Of a DNA stretch of 5,884 nucleotides, positions 1 to 4,773 are shown piece by piece. How positions within the stretch are numbered: the first letter of the stretch is position 1; the number at the start of each line of letters is the position of its first letter. The position numbers and the translations under genes are program-made. Under the pieces are notes generated by a model that made no database searches, had not been told where the DNA came from, and was given only the letters and a program-made list of their open reading frames with translations. Origin of the DNA: an uncultured Helicobacter sp. (GTDB taxonomy: Bacteria > Campylobacterota > Campylobacteria > Campylobacterales > Helicobacteraceae); contig CALVAF010000086.1 in NCBI GenBank assembly GCA_944325475.1, positions 1-5,884 on the forward strand. The letters are read 5' to 3'.

Positions 1-129
1 AAAATCTGCTTTTTTTAAGTTGGCAAAGAGTGATTCTAAACAAAAGCTTGCAGGAGCGGAAAACTCGTAAGTGAAGCATTTTTTATCGCTTCTTAGAATT
101 TGGATAAAGGATTCAATTTTGTTTGTCAT
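1..129 (-). CDS. N-terminal fragment of an unidentified protein (possibly MetF-like)
   Basis: An open frame of 43 codons runs from an ATG at 129-127 off the left edge, so only the N-terminus is seen. It begins MTNKIESFIQILRSDKKC and continues with a strand of the form FTYEFSAPASF, then LESLFANLKKADF. A rather distant AGGG (minus strand, 143-140) lies 10 bases before the start. There is no signal peptide, so a cytosolic protein is likely. The aromatic-x-E-F-x-x-P strand near residue 20 followed by a helix is reminiscent of the first beta strand of 5,10-methylenetetrahydrofolate reductase (MetF), but 43 residues are too few to assign it and I leave it unnamed. It lies 63 bases downstream of the small secreted-protein gene on the same strand, with no clear terminator between, so co-transcription is plausible. 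Confidence is fair that this is a gene and low for the family. Confidence 0.6.
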   Translation of the reverse strand, partial: MTNKIESFIQILRSDKKCFTYEFSAPASFCLESLFANLKKADF

Positions 130-192
130 TTGCAAAAAACCCTAAAATTTAAAGTTTATTTTTATTCCTAAGGATTTTGTTAATCGCCGCGA

Positions 193-558
193 TTATTTTG
201 GATTCAAATATCGCACATTGTGTTCTTTATGCTTGTTTTGCTGAATCTGTGCTTCTTTTTGGGTTTTCACTTCTTTTAAATCAAGCAAAAGCAGGTCTTT
301 TTCTAAATGTAATTTATGATTAGAATTGCAGTCTTTTTGAGTTTGTTTGTAAAAGTCTTGGTGGAATTGGTATGGAATGTTACAAATCTCTCTTTTTTGG
401 CTGAAGCTTGAATTGTAATAAAATGATTCAATAATTCCCTTTGGAGCTTCTTTTAGCTGGGCTGCATAGGAGAGTGAAGCAGCAAAAATAAGGACCAAAA
501 TAAGCAATAAAAGCGCTTTTTGCAAAGCTGAAATAGAAATGGGTATGAGGGCTGACAT
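193..558 (-). CDS. small secreted or membrane-anchored hypothetical protein
   Basis: This frame encodes 121 residues of a family I do not recognise. The ATG at 558-556 is preceded by AAGGA with a short spacer, and a TGCTATAAT promoter lies about 30 bases upstream, which together support this start. Residues 1-14 form an n-region with K14. Residues 15-30 form a strongly hydrophobic stretch (ALLLLILVLIFAASLS), and S30-Y31-A32 before A33 is a plausible signal peptidase I site, so the mature protein is probably periplasmic; an uncleaved anchor is possible. The mature part is hydrophilic, with two cysteines (C59 and C77) that could form a disulfide. From about residue 83 it becomes a charged K/E/Q-rich, probably helical tail ending near HNVRYLNPK. 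No catalytic motif is visible. It is transcribed divergently from the aromatic amino acid permease. Confidence 0.72.
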   Translation of the reverse strand: MSALIPISISALQKALLLLILVLIFAASLSYAAQLKEAPKGIIESFYYNSSFSQKREICNIPYQFHQDFYKQTQKDCNSNHKLHLEKDLLLLDLKEVKTQKEAQIQQNKHKEHNVRYLNPK

Positions 559-589
559 GGTAATCCTTTAGAAATAAAATTTAGGCAAG

Positions 590-598
590 ATTATAGCA
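590..598 (-). promoter_or_regulatory. extended -10 promoter for the leftward genes
   Basis: The minus strand reads TGCTATAAT here, a perfect TATAAT hexamer (595-590) with the TG extension typical of the main sigma factor promoters of Campylobacterota. The predicted start of transcription, about 7 bases downstream, leaves a leader of roughly 25 bases before the ATG at 558, containing the AAGGA ribosome-binding site. No good -35 box is seen, which is normal in this group. Confidence 0.7.
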
Positions 599-625
599 CA
601 TTCACACTTTTTTAGCGTTAAATTT

Positions 626-634
626 TGCTATAAT
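626..634 (+). promoter_or_regulatory. extended -10 promoter for the permease operon
   Basis: TGCTATAAT on the plus strand follows a T-rich stretch (608-626), matching the Campylobacterota housekeeping promoter. Transcription would start near 641, giving a leader of about 30 bases before the permease start. It faces away from the leftward promoter, and only 33 bases separate the two TATAAT hexamers, so the two RNA polymerase footprints must overlap. Confidence 0.75.
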
Positions 635-669
635 CAAGGCTAATTTTTACTTTCAATAAGGTTAGGTTT

Positions 670-1917
670 GTGATGTTTGGAATTGGAAATAAGCCTAGTG
701 TGCTAGGTGGGACAATGATTATTGCAGGGACGGCGATTGGGGCTGGTATGCTAGCATTGCCGACGATTTCTGCTGGAATGTGGCTTTGGTGGTCTTTGGG
801 GCTTATGGTAGTCACTTGGCTTATGATGTTGCTTGCTTCTCAAGCGATTTTAGAGGTTAATCTTAACTATAATCCCGGAGCAAGTTTTCACACGCTTGTG
901 CATGATAATTTGGGGAAATTTTGGAATCTCGTCAATGGCTTAAGCTTGGCGTTTGTGGTGTATATTTTGTTGTATGCTTATGTGAGTGGTGGGGGCTCTA
1001 TGGTGGTGCATACTTCTATGGCATTGTTTGATTATGAGCTACCCAAGTTTTTATCAGGATTATTCTTTGCGCTTTTTTTGAGCGGCTGTGTGTGGTGGAG
1101 CACTTATGTGGTGGATAGGTTTTCGGTGGTGATGATTGGCGGAATGGTCATTACTTTTATTTTTGCGATGACTGGAATGCTTGGCGAGATAAAAACTTCT
1201 TTGCTTTTGGATTTGGAAAATGACGGAAGTGGTTATGGTATATTCGTTTTTGTAGCACTTTCTACTTATCTGACTTCCTTTTGTTTCCATGCTTCTGTGC
1301 CAAGCTTGGTAAAGTATTTTGGCAAAGATTCAAGCTCGATTAACAAATGCCTTGTTTATGGGTCGCTCATTGCATTGTTGGCTTATGTGATATGGATTGT
1401 TGCATGTGATGGGAATATTATGAGGAGTGATTTTAAGGCAGTGATTGCAGCAGGGGGGAATGTTAGTCATCTCATTGAAGCAGCAAGTAGTAATCTCAAT
1501 GGGCAGTTTCTGCTAAGAATGCTTGATGCTTTTGCCTTTTTAGCGGTGGCAACTTCGTTTTTGGGTGCCGGTCTTGGACTGTTTGATTATATGGCGGATT
1601 TATGCGGTTTTGATGATAGTAGGCTAGGGCGGACAAAAACCATGCTGGTGACTTTTGCACCCCCGATTATTGCAGGAATGATTTATCCTGATGGATTCTT
1701 GCTTGCCATTGGTTGGGCGGGGCTTGCTGCGACAATTTGGTCGGTGGTGATTCCAGCCTTGCTACTTAAGGCTTCGCGTAAGAGATGTGAGAAGCAGGAG
1801 GGAAATTATCGTGTTAAAGGTGGAAATTTGACCATTTATGCACTTTTAATTTTTGGCTGTGTGGTGGGAATTTGCCACATTTTATTTGTGTTTGAATTAT
1901 TGCCGATGTATCGTTAA
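670..1917 (+). CDS. mtr: Mtr/TnaB-type tryptophan (aromatic amino acid) permease
   Basis: This is an inner-membrane transporter of the hydroxy/aromatic amino acid permease family (HAAAP), probably importing tryptophan with protons. Its 415 residues match the usual length of about 400-415. About 11 hydrophobic segments can be seen, for example near 10-32, 40-60, 88-106, 128-145, 151-171, 190-208, 229-246, 284-306, 325-340, 343-367 and 388-410. Family signatures include the N-terminal GTAIGAGMLALP (20-31), LEVNLNY (61-67), FHASVPSLVKYFGKD (206-220), SFLGAGLGLFDYMADL (296-311) with FDDS after it, and a C-terminal ASRKR...RVKGGN...LLPMYR. These resemble enteric Mtr and TnaB more than TyrP, from memory of those sequences. 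The start may be GTG 670 (AAGG 658-661, 8-base spacer) or ATG 673 (TTAGG 662-666, 6-base spacer); the ATG is equally likely. The stop abuts the next gene's ATG. Substrate choice among Trp, Tyr and Phe is inferred. Confidence 0.9.
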   Translation: MMFGIGNKPSVLGGTMIIAGTAIGAGMLALPTISAGMWLWWSLGLMVVTWLMMLLASQAILEVNLNYNPGASFHTLVHDNLGKFWNLVNGLSLAFVVYILLYAYVSGGGSMVVHTSMALFDYELPKFLSGLFFALFLSGCVWWSTYVVDRFSVVMIGGMVITFIFAMTGMLGEIKTSLLLDLENDGSGYGIFVFVALSTYLTSFCFHASVPSLVKYFGKDSSSINKCLVYGSLIALLAYVIWIVACDGNIMRSDFKAVIAAGGNVSHLIEAASSNLNGQFLLRMLDAFAFLAVATSFLGAGLGLFDYMADLCGFDDSRLGRTKTMLVTFAPPIIAGMIYPDGFLLAIGWAGLAATIWSVVIPALLLKASRKRCEKQEGNYRVKGGNLTIYALLIFGCVVGICHILFVFELLPMYR

Positions 1918-3549
1918 ATGTTAAAAGAATTATTACAGATTTTTCAGTATCTCCAGAGGTTTCACCAAAATAGTCTTGAAGCATTAAAGATTATTTTGGA
2001 GTTTTTGTTGGTTGCAAAAAATAGAGATTGTTTAAAAGCGCTTTTGGAAGCGGACAAAGAGCGGATTGATGAAGGGATTTCTGCGATTTTAGAAGGTTAT
2101 GGTTTGGAGGCTTTTTGTGCTAATTCTAAAATAAATCGAAGGAAGATTTTAAGGACACTGTGGAGTTGTGAGACAAGTTCAAAAGATTTGGAGAATTTTA
2201 TCCAAGCTATTGTGCTGCATAAGACGATTTTAGGGCTTTATGAATACGCTATGCCCATTGAGGTTAATCAACTAGCCTGCAAGTTTTTGGACCTTAAGTC
2301 TGGGGAAAGCCTTTATAATCCTTGCTGTGGTTTGGGGAGCTTACTATTTGGGATTGGGGAGCGGAATTTTAGCTATTATGGTGAGGATATTCACCCACAA
2401 CTTCTCTATCTTGCTAGGATTCTAGTGGCTTTTATGGAATTTAGGGAATGCCATTTGGCAGTGGCGGATATTTTTAAAGATTCTGCTTTTGGGGATTTGG
2501 AGACTCATAAAGCCTTTTGCTATTTTCCTGCACAATCCAATCCGAATCTTTGGGATTTTAGAGAAAATGAGTTAGAGCCTTTTGTAAAAAGTATTCCAGA
2601 GATTCCATTCCTTGCTTATACCTTGCGACATTTTAAGCAGAGGGGCGTGTTTATTGTACGTTCCTTACTGCTACATAAAAGCTGTGGGATGCGCCTTAGG
2701 AAATTTTTGAAGCAAAAAAGACTGCTTGAAGCGGTGGTGGAGTTTCCTAAAAATATTTTTCCTAATCAAGCAGAAGAGTTTTCATTACTTGTCTTATCCA
2801 AACAGGAAAATAAAAAAACTTTTTTTATTAATGCGCAAAATCTTTATCTTAAAGAGGGGAAATACAATAAGCTCATTGATATTGAGAGGATTTATGATGA
2901 GTTTCTTAGTAAGCAAGATACGGATATTTCTAAGCTGGTGGCTTATGAAAATCTTGATGAGCTGAATTTCAAGCCTTCTTATTATGTGCAAAAAAAAGAT
3001 ATGTTGCAAGATTTTATACCGCTTGGTGAGTTTTTGGAATGTGTTTATAGGGGGCAGAGAATTGAAGCTAAAAAAGATGAGATTTTAATTGATTGTTATA
3101 ATGTTGGAATTAAGGATTTTGCGGAGTATGGGTTTAGTGAGGAATTTTTGGAATTTTCCCCTAAAAGCAGTCAAAAACGCATTGAGAAGCTTAAGATACA
3201 GAGCTATGATATTTTGTTATCTATGCGTGGGGTTTCGCCCAAGGTGGCTATTGTTGGAGGACGAATAGGGGAAAAAAGAGTTTTGCCTAATGCTGGGGTT
3301 TTGGTTTTGCGTCCTAAAAGTCAAGAGATTGCAAAAGCATTATATGTGTATTTTTTGTCTAAGGAGGGATTTTTGGCATTGAGCAAGGTTTATCAAAAAA
3401 ATCAGGAGAGGATAGGGGAAGAGCAGATTGCAAATTTTTTACTTCCGAGGAATTTTTTGGAGTATCAAAAGCGATTTAATGGGCTATTAAAAGAGGGTGA
3501 TGGGATAAGAAGTCATCAAAAAGTTATAAAAACAATGCTTGGCTTTTAG
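1918..3549 (+). CDS. HsdM-HsdS fusion-like protein, probably a catalytically dead N6-adenine methyltransferase
   Basis: The 543-residue protein has three parts. Residues 1-105 are helical, like the N-terminal domain of type I methyltransferases. Residues about 108-310 follow the HsdM fold: motif I is altered to YNPCCGLGSLL (133-143; usual form DPxxGxGG), an acidic motif YGEDIHPQLLYLARI (154-168), then ADIF (183-186). Where NPPF or NPPY should stand there is AFCYFPAQSN (199-208). The later HsdM strands are present (RGVFIVRSLLL 242-252; EAVVEFPKNIF 271-281; FSLLVLSK 288-295). Residues about 349-510 look like one HsdS target-recognition half: LNFKPSYY, IPLGEFLECVYRGQ, YDILLSMRG (430-438), PKVAIVGG, LPNAGVLVLRP and ERIGEEQIANFLLP (497-510). 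The family is clear. Loss of methylation activity is inferred from the missing catalytic motif, and DNA binding is inferred from the S-like part. The ATG directly follows the permease stop with no clear Shine-Dalgarno, suggesting translational coupling. No hsdR gene is present in the window. Confidence 0.8.
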   Translation: MLKELLQIFQYLQRFHQNSLEALKIILEFLLVAKNRDCLKALLEADKERIDEGISAILEGYGLEAFCANSKINRRKILRTLWSCETSSKDLENFIQAIVLHKTILGLYEYAMPIEVNQLACKFLDLKSGESLYNPCCGLGSLLFGIGERNFSYYGEDIHPQLLYLARILVAFMEFRECHLAVADIFKDSAFGDLETHKAFCYFPAQSNPNLWDFRENELEPFVKSIPEIPFLAYTLRHFKQRGVFIVRSLLLHKSCGMRLRKFLKQKRLLEAVVEFPKNIFPNQAEEFSLLVLSKQENKKTFFINAQNLYLKEGKYNKLIDIERIYDEFLSKQDTDISKLVAYENLDELNFKPSYYVQKKDMLQDFIPLGEFLECVYRGQRIEAKKDEILIDCYNVGIKDFAEYGFSEEFLEFSPKSSQKRIEKLKIQSYDILLSMRGVSPKVAIVGGRIGEKRVLPNAGVLVLRPKSQEIAKALYVYFLSKEGFLALSKVYQKNQERIGEEQIANFLLPRNFLEYQKRFNGLLKEGDGIRSHQKVIKTMLGF

Positions 3550-3572
3550 GTGTATAAAAATAAGATTTAAGT

Positions 3573-3578
3573 TATAAT
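3573..3578 (+). promoter_or_regulatory. -10 promoter element for the GntR-family gene
   Basis: A perfect TATAAT lies 30 bases before the ATG of the regulator, with a predicted transcription start near 3585 and a leader of about 24 bases. It sits in the 59-base gap after the methyltransferase-like gene, where no terminator hairpin is seen, so the regulator may be both independently transcribed and reached by read-through. TGTATA at 3551-3556, in the -35 region, resembles part of the palindrome near tcuA. Confidence 0.6.
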
Positions 3579-3608
3579 GCTTAGTTTAAGAAATAAAAAG
3601 AGACTCCA

Positions 3609-4259
3609 ATGCAAAAAAGTAACCAAAAAAATTCTAGCGATAAAATTTATGATTATGTGATTGAATCTATAAAGCAAGGCAAGTTTAAACCCAAAGATAG
3701 AATTAAAGAGCAAGATTTGATTCAAGAGACGGGATTGAGTAGAACCCCTATACGAGAAGCATTGGGGATTTTGGTAAATGAGGGAATTTTAGTTCAAGAT
3801 GGTAAAAAAGGGTTAATGGTTGCTGGATTGGACTTAATTTCTCTTACCAAGCTTTATGAAATGCGAGAATTTTTGGAGGGAGAGGCTGCGAGATTGGCAA
3901 CTTTATTTGTTTCTAAAGTCGAAATAGAGATTTTGTATAATATATTAGAGGAGCAAAAAGGCATTAGCGATATTGCAGAAGCAAGGACAAATAATCTTTT
4001 ATTTCATGAGATGATTTATCGTTGTTCAAACAATTCTTATTTATTTAAAATTATGCAGAATCTTGATAGGTCTTTGATTTTGCTTGGCGAAAGCACTTTG
4101 GCTAGACCAAAGCGAATCATGGAGGCTTACAGGGAGCATCTTAATATTTTTGAAGCAATCCAAAAAGGCGATGAGAAAAAGGCACAAGAAATGGCACGAT
4201 TCCATATCCACCAAGCTTATAAAATACGGCTTGAGAGGGCTTTAAAAAACAAAACTTAA
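3609..4259 (+). CDS. GntR-family transcriptional regulator, FCD (FadR) subfamily
   Basis: This is a 216-residue cytosolic DNA-binding regulator, within the usual 210-250 length of the FCD group. Residues about 10-72 form the GntR winged helix-turn-helix: IYDYVIESIKQGKFKPKDRI, then EQDLIQETGLSRTPIREALGIL as helix-turn-helix (split at about 35-55), and a wing EGILVQDGKKGLMV. Residues about 78-210 form the all-helical FCD ligand domain, starting LTKLYEMREFLEGEAARLA. The metal-site histidines of the family are recognisable as H133 (LLFHEMIY), H177 (YREHLNIFEAI) and H199 (ARFHIHQA). The acidic residue normally four before the first histidine is N129 here, so metal binding may be altered. FCD proteins typically sense organic acids. 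With tcuA next on the same strand, a role in controlling tricarballylate or related carboxylate use is a reasonable inference. Only a weak AAGAGA precedes the ATG. Confidence 0.9.
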   Translation: MQKSNQKNSSDKIYDYVIESIKQGKFKPKDRIKEQDLIQETGLSRTPIREALGILVNEGILVQDGKKGLMVAGLDLISLTKLYEMREFLEGEAARLATLFVSKVEIEILYNILEEQKGISDIAEARTNNLLFHEMIYRCSNNSYLFKIMQNLDRSLILLGESTLARPKRIMEAYREHLNIFEAIQKGDEKKAQEMARFHIHQAYKIRLERALKNKT

Positions 4260-4298
4260 AATTTCTTTGATTTAATGTGAAAATTTTTTTATTGCATT

Positions 4299-4350
4299 AT
4301 GCAGTGTGAGCAAGATTAACTGCTTATTTGGCAGCTGCATGGATTTTTTT
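4299..4350 (+). terminator. possible intrinsic terminator after the GntR-family gene
   Basis: ATGCAG (4299-4304) can pair with CTGCAT (4335-4340), stacking on an inner CTGC/GCAG hairpin (4320-4323 with 4331-4334). Seven T residues (4344-4350) follow after GGA. The 15-base left-side bulge and short stems make it weak. Its place 40 bases after the regulator's stop, with the T-run on the plus strand, fits termination of that transcript. Confidence 0.35.
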
Positions 4351-4565
4351 ATGAAATACTCTCATATATAAAATATAAGGCATAGTTTTTTAGTATTAGC
4401 AAATCTTAGTTTGTTTTTGTAGGGCTCAATTCTATTAGCAATATAGTAGGCATTATAAACATCAGATTTTCAAAAGTTTTCTTGTTGTAGTTAAAATCGC
4501 AGGATTTATGGTTTGGCAAAGTATGATTTTTGTAGTTGTATCTTTTTGTAATAAAATTAAAACTA

Positions 4566-4573
4566 TGTATACA
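4566..4573. promoter_or_regulatory. candidate GntR/FCD operator (TGTATACA palindrome)
   Basis: TGTATACA is a perfect 8-base palindrome containing the GT-n-AC spacing that FadR/FCD-type GntR proteins commonly recognise (GT and AC half-sites close together). It lies about 100 bases before the small reading frame ahead of tcuA and about 10 bases after a TAAAAT at 4552-4557. A related TGTATAAA lies at 3551-3558, in front of the GntR gene itself. Binding is inferred; such short palindromes also occur by chance in AT-rich DNA. Confidence 0.3.
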
Positions 4574-4671
4574 AAAGAATACTTTTTAATATTAAAAAAG
4601 TAAAAAGAAATTAAAATTATCCCAAGTAAAACAAATCTTGTTTTATGGAAGATAAAAATAGAAGGATATTA

Positions 4672-4773
4672 ATGAGGGCAAGAAAAAATGAAAAGGTATT
4701 TTGCTTGTTTATTGCAAGTGTGGCAATTTTTAGAAAAGGTGGATTTTATGGCAAACAAAAAGGAGAGCACTAA
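4672..4773 (+). CDS. 33-residue small ORF or leader peptide coupled to tcuA
   Basis: ATG 4672 has a well-placed GAAGGA ribosome-binding site (AAGGA at 4662-4666, 5-base spacer) and opens 33 codons ending at TAA 4771-4773. That stop overlaps the tcuA start codon as TAATG, a classic arrangement for translational coupling. The peptide begins MRARKNEK, has a short hydrophobic core VFCLFIASVAIF (9-20), and ends RKGGFYGKQKGEH. The core is too short for a confident membrane helix. An in-frame ATG at 4645 would add nine residues but lacks a ribosome-binding site. It may be a leader that tunes tcuA translation, a real small protein, or chance. I recognise no family. Confidence 0.4.
   Translation: MRARKNEKVFCLFIASVAIFRKGGFYGKQKGEH

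Larger units (their letters stand above)
4260..4671. other. AT-rich non-coding region between the regulator and the tcuA operon
   Basis: About 410 bases without a convincing gene on either strand. It holds a possible terminator (4299-4350), a TGTATACA palindrome (4566-4573), a 16-base AT-only palindrome centred at 4590/4591 (TTTTTAATATTAAAAA, 4583-4598), and a 9-base direct repeat TATTAGCAA at 4394-4402 and 4433-4441. Candidate -10 boxes for the tcuA unit are TATGAT (4522-4527), TAAAAT (4552-4557) and TAAAAT (4612-4617). None is as good as the TATAAT boxes elsewhere in this window, which would fit a promoter that needs activation. I see no gene remnant, tRNA or known riboswitch. Confidence 0.55.

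Noticed and set aside
1060..1290. 76-codon minus-strand reading frame inside the permease gene
   Set aside because: It is a shadow of the permease, with low-complexity H/K/S composition, no ribosome-binding site and no promoter.
1453..1458. G6 tracts in the permease (1453-1458) and in tcuA (4809-4814, 5389-5394) as phase-variation sites
   Set aside because: Phase-variable G tracts in Helicobacter and Campylobacter are generally longer (about 8 or more), and these sit in conserved glycine codons or ordinary coding sequence.
2809..2829. Palindrome of 10-base A/T arms around a C in the methyltransferase-like gene
   Set aside because: It encodes N-K-K-T-F-F-I-N in frame and contains only A/T pairs; expected by chance in this composition and not a terminator.
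2726..3009. Overlapping short reading frames on both strands inside the methyltransferase-like gene
   Set aside because: They are out of frame with a clearly homologous protein and consist of K/I/L/F-rich AT-driven sequence.
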